This document shows positions 41,087-49,141 of a DNA stretch of 64,000 nt, in pieces (positions within the stretch are counted from its first letter, which is position 1; each line of letters begins with the position of its first letter). The translations under genes were made by a program, and so were the position numbers. The stretch is taken from positions 248,001 through 312,000 of the forward strand of contig JADCRD010000003.1 of the NCBI GenBank assembly GCA_014946745.1, written 5' to 3'. This stretch comes from Lysobacterales bacterium. Lineage in GTDB: Bacteria > Pseudomonadota > Gammaproteobacteria > Xanthomonadales > Xanthomonadaceae. A model generated the notes under the pieces. The model ran no database searches. It was not told the DNA's origin and saw only the letters and a list, made by a program, of their open reading frames with translations.

Positions 41087-42849
41087 TACATGCGCTCCGG
41101 TGCCGACACGCCGAGCAGGCGCAGGCCGTTGGCCAGCACCTGGCGCACTGCGATGCAGAGGCCCAGACGCGCCTGCCGCAGCTCTTCTTCGGGCACCAGG
41201 ATGGCGACCGCGTTGTAGTAGCTGTGGAAGCTGGCGGCCAGCTCGCGCAGGTAGTTGGCGATGACCTGCGGGGCGCGGCCGAGTGCGGCGGCTTCGACCA
41301 CCTCGGGGTAACGCATCAATTCACCCAGCAGCTCGTCCTCGCGCGGGTCGATCAGCTTGGCGCGGGCGGCGTCGCAGGCGGTGCGGTTGAAGCTCCAGTG
41401 CTTCTCGGCGGCCTGCCGCAGCAGGGCGTGCACGCGGGCGTGGGCGTACTGGATGTAGTACACCGGGTTTTCGTTGGACTGGCTCTTGGCGAGATCCAGA
41501 TCGAAGTCGAGGTGCTGGTCGTTGCCGCGCATCACGTAGAAGAAGCGGGCGGCATCGGAGCCCACATCCTCGCGCAGTTCGGACAGGGTCACGAACTGGC
41601 CGGAACGCGTGCTCATCTGCACCTTCTCGCCGCCGCGGAACAGCACCGCGAACTGCACCAGCTGGATTTCGATCTTCGCGGGATCGAGCCCCAGGCCCTG
41701 CGCGGCGGCCTTGAGTCGCGCGATGTAGCCGTGGTGGTCGGCGCCGAAGATGTACAGAGCGCGCTCGAAGCCGCGCTCGAACTTGCTGAGCAGGTAGCCC
41801 AGGTCGGAGGCGAAATAGGTGGTGACGCCGTTCTCGCGGCGGACCACGCGGTCCTTGTCGTCGCCGAAGGCGGTGGCACGGAACCAGAGCGCGCCGTCCT
41901 GCTCATACAGATGGCCGGCCTTGTCGAGCGTCTCGATGGCGCGCTGCACGTAGCCGCCGGTCATCAGAGAGCGTTCGCTGAACCAGTTGTCGTGGACCAC
42001 CCCGAACTCGACCAGATCCTCGCGGATCAGCTTGAGGCACCAGTGCAGGCCTTTGTCGAACAGCTTGCGGTAGTTCGCCTCGCTGCCGAGCAGCTGCTTG
42101 CAGCGCTCGATCAGGGCATCGATGTGGGCCTCTTTGTCGCCGCTCTGGCTCTCGTCGGCGGGAAGCTTGGCCTCGACCTCGGAGGCGCGGTGCCGGAAGC
42201 CATCGCCGACTTCGCTGCGCAGCTCGCGCGCGATGCCGACCACGTAGTCGCCCTTGTAGCCGTTGTCGGGGAAGCGCGGCTGCTCGCCGCACAGCTCCAG
42301 ATAGCGCAGCCAGACGCTGACCGCAAGGATGTCCATCTGGCGGCCGGCGTCGTTGACGTAGTACTCCCGCTGCACGCTGTGGCCATAGGCTTCCAGCAGG
42401 CTGGCCACCGAGGCGCCATAGGCCGCGCCGCGGCCGTGGCCGACGTGCAGGGGGCCGTTCGGGTTGGCCGAGACGAATTCGACCGTCACTGACTCGCGCG
42501 AGTCTTCAGGCTGGCAGCCGTAGCGCTCGCCTTGCTCCAGCACGCGGCGCAGGGTGCCGATGCGGCAGGCCTGGTTCAGGCGGAAGTTGATGAAGCCAGG
42601 GCCCGCCACCTCGACGCCCTCGATGTGCTGCGACTTCGGCACCGTGCGAGCGATGGCCTCGGCCAGCTCGCGCGGCTTGCGGCCGGCCGCTTTCGACAGC
42701 AGCAGGGCGACGTTGCTGGCGTAGTCGCCGTGCTCGCGGTTCTTGCTGCGCTCGATGACGAAGTCGGGCTCGCTCTCGAAGGACAGCTCGCCGGCCCGCT
42801 TCATGTCGAGCAGGGCCTGCAGAACGAGTTCGCGCAAATGGTCTTTCAC
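41086..42849 (-). CDS. argS: Arginyl-tRNA synthetase
   Basis: 587 residues, a class I synthetase that charges tRNA-Arg. The N-terminal Add-1 domain starts KDHLRELVLQALLDMKRAGE. The HIGH-type motif is NPNGPLHVGHGRG. The insertion around EYYVNDAGRQMDILAVSVWL is conserved. As in many ArgRS proteins the KMSKS motif is replaced, here by VQMSTRSGQFVTL. The DALR anticodon-binding domain contains VYYIQYAHARVHALLRQAAE, the conserved anticodon helix. The GTG at 42849 is chosen because homologues start with MKDHLREL; the frame runs far upstream without conserved sequence. It forms an operon with the SPOR gene. Confidence 0.96.
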   Translation of the reverse strand: MKDHLRELVLQALLDMKRAGELSFESEPDFVIERSKNREHGDYASNVALLLSKAAGRKPRELAEAIARTVPKSQHIEGVEVAGPGFINFRLNQACRIGTLRRVLEQGERYGCQPEDSRESVTVEFVSANPNGPLHVGHGRGAAYGASVASLLEAYGHSVQREYYVNDAGRQMDILAVSVWLRYLELCGEQPRFPDNGYKGDYVVGIARELRSEVGDGFRHRASEVEAKLPADESQSGDKEAHIDALIERCKQLLGSEANYRKLFDKGLHWCLKLIREDLVEFGVVHDNWFSERSLMTGGYVQRAIETLDKAGHLYEQDGALWFRATAFGDDKDRVVRRENGVTTYFASDLGYLLSKFERGFERALYIFGADHHGYIARLKAAAQGLGLDPAKIEIQLVQFAVLFRGGEKVQMSTRSGQFVTLSELREDVGSDAARFFYVMRGNDQHLDFDLDLAKSQSNENPVYYIQYAHARVHALLRQAAEKHWSFNRTACDAARAKLIDPREDELLGELMRYPEVVEAAALGRAPQVIANYLRELAASFHSYYNAVAILVPEEELRQARLGLCIAVRQVLANGLRLLGVSAPERM

Positions 42850-42880
42850 GGCGGCACACGGGGCGTAGAGCGGACCGCGC

Positions 42881-42907
42881 ACTATAGCAGTTCGCATCCT
42901 GCTGCAA
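42881..42907 (-). promoter_or_regulatory. Extended -10 promoter of argS
   Basis: Read on the minus strand: TTGCAG (42907-42902), 15 bases, TATAGT (42886-42881, 5/6) preceded by TGC, the extended -10 TGn. The predicted transcript start is about 42874, some 25 bases before the GTG start. The -35 spacing is short, so the extended -10 would carry most of the recognition. Confidence 0.5.
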
Positions 42908-43159
42908 GCGCCGGGCGCGCCGGGGCAGGCCCGCCAAGTACCTGCAGCCAAAGGATTTCGCCCGTGCCGGTTGGGCTCGGTCGGGCGCAGGCGCCTAGGG
43001 CAACACTGATCGAATCCCTCCTGGCCTTGATCAGTGGTCGCGAGTCCGGCACATGTCCGGGCTCGTTCGGCCGCTACGCGGCGACGCCTTCGCTTCGCTC
43101 GGTCACGCTGGATCAGGCGCGTGCGTGCTCGATCCGCGGGCGCGCCCTCCATGGCGCGC
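42908..43159. other. Intergenic region with an 8-bp inverted repeat
   Basis: About 250 bases without a gene. The perfect inverted repeat CACTGATC (43004-43011) and GATCAGTG (43029-43036) has a 17-base loop. No open frame with coding character was seen; the rest is GC-rich with TTCGCTTCGCTCGG-type short repeats. Confidence 0.5.
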
Positions 43160-43186
43160 GGCAAGGCTGAATTCTTCAGCGTTGCC
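43160..43186 (-). terminator. Possible terminator hairpin after the HD-like gene
   Basis: GGCAA-G-GCTGAA, loop TTC, TTCAGC-G-TTGCC: a 12-bp stem with a single G-G mismatch, directly after the stop codon of the minus-strand gene. There is no T-run on that strand, so Rho-independent function is uncertain. Confidence 0.4.
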
Positions 43187-44263
43187 TCAGGCGCCCACGC
43201 ACAGCCCGGCGGCGGCCTCGAAGGCGCGCAGCACCTCGGCGCCGCTGGCGGCGCGCTGGAAGGCGCAGCCGGGGCGCGCGAGCTCGCTCACCAGCCCGCG
43301 CATGCAGACCGCGTTCTCGCGCTTGCCGGCACCCAGCCAGGACTCGCCCTCGGTCGACGCGAAGCGGTGCAGCTCTTCGAGATAGCGGGTCTGGGCGTGC
43401 AGGAGGAATTCGCGGCAGGGCTGGGCCGAGTTCGCCGCGCCCAGGCGACGACCGGCGCGCATCTCGCGTTCCTCGGCCAGTTCACGCGCGCTGCGCAGCA
43501 GCGAACCGAAGGGTTCGCCAACGTTAGCGGTATCGAGATCGGCGGCAATGCAGGCCAGATGCAGGCCACGCCGCGCGCAGGCCCGGGCGCCAAGTGCGGG
43601 ATCGCGCAGCGTCAGCCACTGCGGCAGCCGCGGCGCCAAGGCGCCACCGCCGGCCACCAGCTCGGCGCTGTTCTCGGACCCCTCGGGATCGGGCTCGCTG
43701 GGTGCGGGGCGGGCATCGAAGGTGCTGCCGGCGATCATCAGCTCCAGCGCCTGGTACAGGTGCGGTTCGCGCTCCGCGCTGAAGCCGCAGACCGCGAGAA
43801 TGCGGAAGGCCTCGGCGATGCTGGCGATTTCGTTGGCACCGACCGGCGCTTCGTGGTGGCCGTGCTCACGCTGGCGCAGATCATGGGTGGCGGCGAACAG
43901 CTCAAGCGCGAGCCAGTCCTCGTGGCCCAGCTCGGCAGCGGCCCGATGCGCGTACAGCGCGTCGATGCGCGGCAGCAGCACATCCAGCGCGTGGCCTTCG
44001 TTGTGGTAAGCGTGGAAATCGTCGCCAAAGCGGCCGTGGCGCAGACCGAGGCGGGCGACGCCCAAGGCGATGGCGGCTTCGATGCCTGCAATGCGGCCGT
44101 CGCCGGCCGGGCCGAAGCGTCGCGCCCACTCGGCGTGCCGACGGCGCAGGCGCGGCAGAAGTTCTGGCAGTTCGCGTTCGATCAGGGCAAACGCCGAGGC
44201 CGCGTCCGGCAGCTGCCGCTCGGTCTCGTCGACGGGATAGGCATCGCCCAGGTCCAGGATCAT
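43187..44263 (-). CDS. Conserved hypothetical protein with an HD-hydrolase-like arrangement
   Basis: 358 residues; not a family I can name. Candidate metal ligands are spaced as in HD/PDEase-like phosphohydrolases: HAYHNEGHALDVLLPRID, then LALELFAATHDLRQREHGHH with the His-Asp pair, and later CIAADLDTANVGEPFGSLLR with a conserved Asp. The sequence is helical, without a signal peptide or membrane segment. The inserted stretch DARPAPSEPDPEGSENSAEL is probably a loop. The genome's argS lies 337 bases away on the same strand. Likely a metal-dependent phosphohydrolase of unknown substrate. Confidence 0.75.
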   Translation of the reverse strand: MILDLGDAYPVDETERQLPDAASAFALIERELPELLPRLRRRHAEWARRFGPAGDGRIAGIEAAIALGVARLGLRHGRFGDDFHAYHNEGHALDVLLPRIDALYAHRAAAELGHEDWLALELFAATHDLRQREHGHHEAPVGANEIASIAEAFRILAVCGFSAEREPHLYQALELMIAGSTFDARPAPSEPDPEGSENSAELVAGGGALAPRLPQWLTLRDPALGARACARRGLHLACIAADLDTANVGEPFGSLLRSARELAEEREMRAGRRLGAANSAQPCREFLLHAQTRYLEELHRFASTEGESWLGAGKRENAVCMRGLVSELARPGCAFQRAASGAEVLRAFEAAAGLCVGA

Positions 44264-44302
44264 TGGCGCCGCGGCTGCAAAGTTCGGCCGGAGTATAGGC
44301 GC

Positions 44303-44336
44303 GAAAACGGCCGGAGCGCGTTGGCACTCCGGCCGT
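44303..44336 (-). terminator. Rho-independent terminator of the small membrane-protein gene
   Basis: Read on the minus strand: ACGGCCGGAG, a 10-base loop, CTCCGGCCGT, followed by TTTTCGC. A perfect 10-bp stem with a T-run, 24 bases after the stop codon of the 44361-44576 gene. Confidence 0.8.
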
Positions 44337-44360
44337 CAGGTTCGCCGCTGTCGGTGGGGC

Positions 44361-44576
44361 TCAGCCGCGTCGCGGCTCGTACACCGCGGCGTGGATGCAG
44401 GCCAGCAGGTTGGCGATCCAGCCGCCGAGGGTGAAGGTCACCAGCCACAGGATGCCGGCCAGCACCAACCAGAACAGGGCCCACAGCACCCGGCCCTGCA
44501 CCAGCTGGCCCAGGCCCGGGATGAACAGGCTGCACAGCGCGGCGATGACATTGCCGCCGGATCCGCGTCCACTCAT
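44361..44576 (-). CDS. Small membrane protein with two transmembrane segments, 71 aa
   Basis: Starts MSGRGSGGNVIAALCS and has two hydrophobic stretches, FIPGLGQLVQGRVLWALFW and LVLAGILWLVTFTLGGWI, then the C-terminus LLACIHAAVYEPRRG. The GLGQ...G pattern in the first helix resembles TM2/YqaE-like small membrane proteins, without proof. AGGAGA lies about 8 bases before the ATG at 44576, and a terminator follows, so it is a real single gene. Function unknown. Confidence 0.85.
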   Translation of the reverse strand: MSGRGSGGNVIAALCSLFIPGLGQLVQGRVLWALFWLVLAGILWLVTFTLGGWIANLLACIHAAVYEPRRG

Positions 44577-44706
44577 CGATCGCTCTCCTTGGTTTCGATG
44601 GGTCCGGCCGTCGAGCCTGTGAGACACCAGACGCTTCCCGGCCGGGCCCGCCCCGACGCAGCCGGCCCGCTTCGCGTGACCGGCCGCGTTCAGCGTGGGG
44701 CAGGCT

Positions 44707-46734
44707 TCAGTTGCCGACCGGCTTGTTCTTCAGGTGCTGGTCGAGGAAGGTCAGCATCGCGCCGTAGCCGCGGATCTGGTTGGCTTTCTTCGAGAAGCCG
44801 TGGCCCTCGTCCTCGAACAGCACGTATTCGACCGGCACGCCGTTCTTGCGCACGGCTTCAACGATGTCGTCGCTCTCGGCCTGGATCACCCGCGGGTCGT
44901 TGGCGCCCTGCAGCACCATCAGCGGCTTCTTGATCTTGTCGGCATGGAACAGGGGCGAGGTCTCGATCAGGAAGTCGCGCTGCGTGGTCGGGTTGCCGAT
45001 CTCCTGGTAGAGCGCCTCGCGCGCACTTTCCCAGTAGGGCGGGATGCTCTCCAGCGTGCGCAGCCAGTTCGACACGCCGAAGATGTTGACGCCGACGTCG
45101 AACTCGTCCGGGTGGAAGGCAAGGGCCGCGAGCGTCATGTAGCCACCGTAGCTGCCGCCGGCGATGCCGATGCGCTCGGGGTCGACGTAGGGCAGGCTGG
45201 CCAGGTACTTCTTGGCCTCGATGCAGTCCCACAGCGGCTCGCGGCCGTGCTTGCCGTCGTCGGCGGTGAAGAAGGTCTTGCCGTAGCCCGAACTGCCGCG
45301 GTTGTTTATGCCCAGCACCACATAGCCGTGGTTGGCCAGGAACTGCAGCACCGCGCTGTAGGCGCGGGTGGTCTGGCCGCCGGGGCCGCCGTGCACCCAG
45401 ACGATCGCCGGCGCGCGGTTCTCGGCCGTGGCCTGGTGCGGTTTCCACAGGATGTTTGGAATCTCCATCCCGTCGAAGCTCTTGAAGCGCACCACTTCGG
45501 TCTGCACCAGGTCTTCAGGCTGGATCTTCGGGTTCAGCGAAGTGGTGAGCCGCACCGGTTCGCTGGCCGCGAAGTCCAGCACGTAGAGGTCGCTGGGCTG
45601 GCGGTCGCCGTTGACGTAGAAGGCCATGCGGTCTTCGCTGCGGGCGATGGTGATGCCGCGGATCTCGCCCGAGGGCAGCTCGGGCAGGGCCTTGGCGGCG
45701 CCGGTGGCGGCGTCGTACAGCTCGACCTGGGTGCTGCCGTCGACGTTGACCGCAGTCACGCGGTACTTGCCGTCGTGGCTGAAGTAGCTGGCGACGATGT
45801 CCCAGTCGGCGGCCTGCACTTCCTCGTGCGTGCCGTCGGTGAGGCTCATGCGGCGCAGGCGCATGAACTCGGTGCCCTCATTGGTCGTGTAGTACAGCCA
45901 GCCCGAGTCGCGGCTGAAATCCTGGGCCGCGACCTGGGCGCGCTGGTCGGGGTTGGACACCTCGCGCATCTCGCCGCTGGCGACGTTGCGCACCCACAGC
46001 TGGTTCTCGCTGGTGGTGAGCGACTTCGACAGCGCCATCCAGCGCTGGTCGGGCGAGATGACGCCGGGCTCGTAGCCCTCGTCGTTCTGGAACAGCAGCT
46101 CGGCGCTGTAGTCCTTGGCCGAATAGCGGTAGACGTCGAAGAAGCGCGGGTCGCGGCCGTTGTGGATGACGAAGAAGCTCTCGCCATCGTGGCTGAAGCC
46201 GCCGAACTCGGCGCGCAGGTTCTCGCCCGGGGTGAGGTCGCGCTCGCTGCCGTCGGCCTCGATCACGTAAAGATGGTTGAGTTCGTTGCCGTCCTGGTCG
46301 CGGGTGATCAGGCGGCGGTCGTCCTTCGGGAAGAAGGCCACGCCATAGCTGTTGTCGGTGGTGCTCGTCGTGACGGCCTTCCACTCACCGCCGCCGACCG
46401 GCATCTCGTAGACGTTCCAGACGCCGCTGCGGTTGGACGAGAACAGGATGCGCGACTCGTCAGAAGAGAACGAGGCGCCGGCTACCGACACGGTGTCGAC
46501 GAAATCCTCGATGCTGTACTGCTGGGTCGGTCGCGCGACGGCGGGCGCGGCGGCCGGCGCCGGGCTCGCGGCGGGTGCGCTGGCCGCGGGCGGCGCCTCG
46601 CGGCTGCCACAAGCGGCAAGCGCGAGCACGGCGGCGAGCGCCAGTGCGCTGCGTCCAACGAGCACGGCGGCGAGCGCCAGTGCGCTGCGTCCAAGCGTGG
46701 AGAACGACGTGGGGTTCTGCGTGGACCTTGGCAT
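44707..46734 (-). CDS. S9 family lipoprotein peptidase (prolyl oligopeptidase / dipeptidyl-aminopeptidase type)
   Basis: 675 residues. A lipoprotein signal ends in LAAC; then an Ala/Pro linker, a WD40-like beta-propeller (blades such as RILFSSNRSGVWNVYEM and DESFFVIHNGRDPRFFDVYR-like repeats), and a C-terminal alpha/beta-hydrolase. The catalytic triad is Ser in GIAGGSYGGYMTL, Asp in GANDPRVIQAESDDI and His in EDEGHGFSKKAN. It cleaves short peptides in the periplasm or at the outer membrane. ATG at 46734 is fixed by GGGAG before it. The signal peptide contains a 36-bp tandem duplication. Confidence 0.92.
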   Translation of the reverse strand: MPRSTQNPTSFSTLGRSALALAAVLVGRSALALAAVLALAACGSREAPPAASAPAASPAPAAAPAVARPTQQYSIEDFVDTVSVAGASFSSDESRILFSSNRSGVWNVYEMPVGGGEWKAVTTSTTDNSYGVAFFPKDDRRLITRDQDGNELNHLYVIEADGSERDLTPGENLRAEFGGFSHDGESFFVIHNGRDPRFFDVYRYSAKDYSAELLFQNDEGYEPGVISPDQRWMALSKSLTTSENQLWVRNVASGEMREVSNPDQRAQVAAQDFSRDSGWLYYTTNEGTEFMRLRRMSLTDGTHEEVQAADWDIVASYFSHDGKYRVTAVNVDGSTQVELYDAATGAAKALPELPSGEIRGITIARSEDRMAFYVNGDRQPSDLYVLDFAASEPVRLTTSLNPKIQPEDLVQTEVVRFKSFDGMEIPNILWKPHQATAENRAPAIVWVHGGPGGQTTRAYSAVLQFLANHGYVVLGINNRGSSGYGKTFFTADDGKHGREPLWDCIEAKKYLASLPYVDPERIGIAGGSYGGYMTLAALAFHPDEFDVGVNIFGVSNWLRTLESIPPYWESAREALYQEIGNPTTQRDFLIETSPLFHADKIKKPLMVLQGANDPRVIQAESDDIVEAVRKNGVPVEYVLFEDEGHGFSKKANQIRGYGAMLTFLDQHLKNKPVGN
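46623..46694 (-). repeat. 36-bp tandem duplication inside the signal peptide of the S9 peptidase
   Basis: 46623-46658 and 46659-46694 are identical 36-base units in frame. The protein therefore reads LGRSALALAAVL then VGRSALALAAVL before the lipobox. The h-region is lengthened from about 13 to about 25 residues. Confidence 0.9.
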
Positions 46735-46846
46735 GGCGCGACTCCCTTCGACGGTGGGGGCCGCACTGTAGCAAGGCAGGACAGCGCATCCAGTGCCGGA
46801 AGCGGTACGGCTGCTAACGTAGTGCACCCGTCTGCTGCGACTGGCC

Positions 46847-47848
46847 ATGAACCCGCGCCCTCCGAAACCTGCCCCGCGCCCGCTGCCGCCGCGTCCGGGC
46901 GAGCGTCCGCGACCCAAGCCGCCGGGCCCACCCGGCCGTGCGCCTGCGCCGGCAGCGCCCATCGAGCGCTACAGCAGCGCCTGGTGGCGCGAGCGCCTGC
47001 CGCATTGGTGGACGCTGGTGCGCGCGGATCGCCCGATCGGCTGGCTGCTGCTGCTGTGGCCGACCCTGTGGGGGCTGTGGCTGGCGGCCGAGGGCGTTCC
47101 GCCGCTGGGAACGCTGCTGATCTTTGCTGCGGGCGTCTGGCTGACGCGCTCGGCCGGCTGCGTGATCAACGACTACCACGATCGTTGGCTGGATGGTGCA
47201 GTCGCACGCACCCGCGAGCGGCCGATCGTCAGCGGCGCGGTGCCCCCGCGCGAGGCGCTGGGGGTGTTCGCGGTGCTGATGGCGGTGGCCTTCGTGCTCG
47301 TGCTGTTCACCAATGCGCTGACCATCGGGCTGGCGTGCATCGCTGCGGTACTGGCCGCGACCTACCCGCTGCTGAAGCGCTACACCTTCTTTCCGCAGGT
47401 CTATCTGGGCATCGCCTTCGGCTGGTCGATCCCGATGGGCTTTGCCGCAGTCACCGGCGAAGTGCCGCCGCTGGCCTGGCTGCTGTTCCTGGCCAATGTG
47501 CTGTGGAGCACCGCCTACGACACCTGGTACGCCATGGTCGACCGCGAGGACGATCGCCGCGTGGGCGCGAAGTCGACGGCGATTCTGCTCGGCGACGCGG
47601 ACCTGATCGGCATCGGCGTGCTGCAGGCGAGCTTCCTGCTCACCCTGATGCTGGTGGGCCAGCGCGCCGAGTTGGGCCTGTACTGGAACCTCGGCCTCGC
47701 CGTGGCGGCGGCACTGATCGCCTGGCAGTTCTGGCAGGCCCGCAGCCGCGCGCGCGAGGCCTGCTTCAAGGCCTTTTTGCACAACAACTGGGTCGGCCTA
47801 GTGGTGTTCGCCGGCGCGGTCATCGATCTGGGGCTCGGCAAGTCCTAG
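46847..47848 (+). CDS. ubiA: 4-hydroxybenzoate polyprenyltransferase
   Basis: 333 residues. Prenylates 4-hydroxybenzoate in ubiquinone synthesis, in the inner membrane. The two Asp-rich motifs are [15 protein letters not shown] and [13 protein letters not shown]; about eight membrane helices follow the pattern of the family. The first 44 residues are a Pro/Arg-rich extension ([19 protein letters not shown] and on), absent from typical UbiA of about 290 residues. No later in-frame ATG lies before the core domain, which starts near [13 protein letters not shown]. The ATG at 46847 is therefore kept. Divergent from the S9 peptidase. Confidence 0.93.
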   Translation: MNPRPPKPAPRPLPPRPGERPRPKPPGPPGRAPAPAAPIERYSSAWWRERLPHWWTLVRADRPIGWLLLLWPTLWGLWLAAEGVPPLGTLLIFAAGVWLTRSAGCVINDYHDRWLDGAVARTRERPIVSGAVPPREALGVFAVLMAVAFVLVLFTNALTIGLACIAAVLAATYPLLKRYTFFPQVYLGIAFGWSIPMGFAAVTGEVPPLAWLLFLANVLWSTAYDTWYAMVDREDDRRVGAKSTAILLGDADLIGIGVLQASFLLTLMLVGQRAELGLYWNLGLAVAAALIAWQFWQARSRAREACFKAFLHNNWVGLVVFAGAVIDLGLGKS

Positions 47849-47890
47849 CGTGGCCGCTTGGCGGGGCGACCGAGGCAAGGGTCCAGCGCC

Positions 47891-47914
47891 GGTGGGTCAA
47901 GACCCACCCTATGG
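47891..47914 (-). repeat. Dispersed palindromic repeat, copy 5
   Basis: GGTGGGTCAAGACCCACC at 47891-47908, followed by CTATGG and preceded by GAGGCAAGGGTCCAGCGCC. Read on the minus strand this gives CCATAG, the palindrome, then GGCGCTGGACCCTTGCCTC. Located 42 bases after the ubiA stop. Confidence 0.9.
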
Positions 47915-47933
47915 GGTCACGGGTGTCTCAAGC

Positions 47934-47951
47934 GGTGGGTCAAGTCCCACC
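47934..47951 (-). repeat. Dispersed palindromic repeat, copy 6 (one mismatch)
   Basis: GGTGGGTCAAGTCCCACC differs from the consensus at one base; followed by CCATCGGG. Confidence 0.8.
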
Positions 47952-48010
47952 CCATCGGGTTCGAGGGTGTCGCGATTGGTGGTGCGAACCCAACCCGAGG
48001 GATAGGGGAA

Positions 48011-48035
48011 CCATAGGGTGGGTCTTGACCCACCG
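48011..48035 (+). repeat. Dispersed palindromic repeat, copy 7
   Basis: CCATAG then GGTGGGTCTTGACCCACC (48017-48034). The flank beyond it (TGGCGGTGATTCTTACCCCG) is only partly like the other copies. No gene lies in 47849-48313; this region is almost all repeat copies and spacers. Confidence 0.9.
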
Positions 48036-48218
48036 TGGCGGTGATTCTTACCCCGGTCATCCCGTGTCGCATCGTCCTAGACGCCTTCGTGGACGCCTGA
48101 TTGCCGGGGCGACCCGAGCACCCCGGTTCGGCTGCGCGGCGTGCCTTCGGCTTTGAAGCCCGGTTCGGCAACAGCCCGGGGCCGTGCGTGTGTTGGACCG
48201 AGGCGAGCGTCCAGCGCC

Positions 48219-48242
48219 GGTGGGTCAAGACCCACCCTATGG
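48219..48242 (-). repeat. Dispersed palindromic repeat, copy 8
   Basis: GGTGGGTCAAGACCCACC at 48219-48236 followed by CTATGGG and preceded by GAGGCGAGCGTCCAGCGCC, nearly the same flank as copy 5. It lies between the convergent genes ubiA and comF. Confidence 0.9.
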
Positions 48243-48313
48243 GTTCGCACGCTCTTCCATCGCGGGGCACGACCCACCCCGGGTGCCGTTGCGCACGCGG
48301 ACGTTCGCGACGG

Positions 48314-49048
48314 TCAGCGCCTGCCGCCCAAGGGCGCCCGCGCCACCGCCAGCACCCGCACCTCGATCGCACCGGCGCGCCGGCAGGCGCGGCTGGCTTC
48401 GAGCATCGAGCTGCCGGTGGTGATCACGTCGTCGATCAGCAGCACCCGCTGGCCGCGCATTGCGGCGCTGGCGGCAAAGGCCCCGCGCAGGTTGCGCCGA
48501 CGCGCGCGCGCATCCAGGCCGGTCTGCGGTGCGGTGGCGCGAACCCGCTGCAGCCAGTCCTGCCGCAGCGGCAGATCGAACGCGCGCGCCAGCGGCCGCG
48601 CCAGCTCCAGCGCCTGGTTGTAGCCGCGTTCGGCCAGCCGCGTTCGATGCAGGGGCAGCGGCACCAGGGCGTCGACGCCTGCGGTCAGCGCAGGCAGTCG
48701 CGGGTCTTCGAGCAGCAGATCCGCCAGCACGCGACCGGCCGCCAGATCGCGGGCGAACTTGAAGCGCGGCAGCCAGCGGTCGAGCGGATCGTCATACACG
48801 AAGGGCGCCAGCGCCGCGCTCGCCGGCGGCGGGCGCTTGAGGCAGCGCCCACAGGCCGGCGCCGGCTGCGCGATCGGCAGCGCGCAGCGCGGGCAGGCGC
48901 AGGCGTTGTGGGGCAGTGAATCGCGGCAGTCGGCGCAGAGGTCGCGGCTGTCTGCGCCCGGCGCCCCACAGTGCAGGCAGCGCGGCGGCAGCAGCAGCCG
49001 AGTCAAGGCCTGCAGCGGGCGACGCCAGCTCCATACGCCGGCGTTCAC
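48314..49048 (-). CDS. comF: ComF-family phosphoribosyltransferase-like protein
   Basis: 244 residues. The N-terminal zinc ribbon has Cys pairs in [18 protein letters not shown] and [20 protein letters not shown]. The C-terminal phosphoribosyltransferase fold contains the PRPP motif [14 protein letters not shown]. ComF is linked to DNA uptake/competence in naturally transformable bacteria; its exact biochemical step is not settled. Divergent from bioB, as usual in Xanthomonads. Confidence 0.92.
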   Translation of the reverse strand: MNAGVWSWRRPLQALTRLLLPPRCLHCGAPGADSRDLCADCRDSLPHNACACPRCALPIAQPAPACGRCLKRPPPASAALAPFVYDDPLDRWLPRFKFARDLAAGRVLADLLLEDPRLPALTAGVDALVPLPLHRTRLAERGYNQALELARPLARAFDLPLRQDWLQRVRATAPQTGLDARARRRNLRGAFAASAAMRGQRVLLIDDVITTGSSMLEASRACRRAGAIEVRVLAVARAPLGGRR

Positions 49049-49072
49049 TGCAGAACGCCCGGAAGCGCCGAG

Positions 49073-49101
49073 TTGACAGGCACAGCAGGGGTTTCCAGAC
49101 T
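49073..49101 (+). promoter_or_regulatory. Possible bioB promoter
   Basis: TTGACA (49073-49078, 6/6), a 17-base spacer and CAGACT (49096-49101, 3/6). The -35 is perfect and the -10 weak, the usual sign of an activator-independent but low-strength or regulated promoter. I saw no BirA-type operator. Confidence 0.45.
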
Positions 49102-49141
49102 TCCGCCTCTTTGTCCGCGCTGTCCGCGGGGAGTTTCACGC

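Noticed and set aside
42850-43164. Longer N-terminus for argS
   Set aside because: The frame is open to 43164, but the extra sequence is not conserved in ArgRS and it runs over the predicted promoter. The GTG at 42849 gives the normal length.
44695-48156. Open frame of over 1150 codons on the plus strand
   Set aside because: It is antisense to the S9 peptidase and then runs through ubiA out of frame and into the repeats. The composition is that of a shadow frame.
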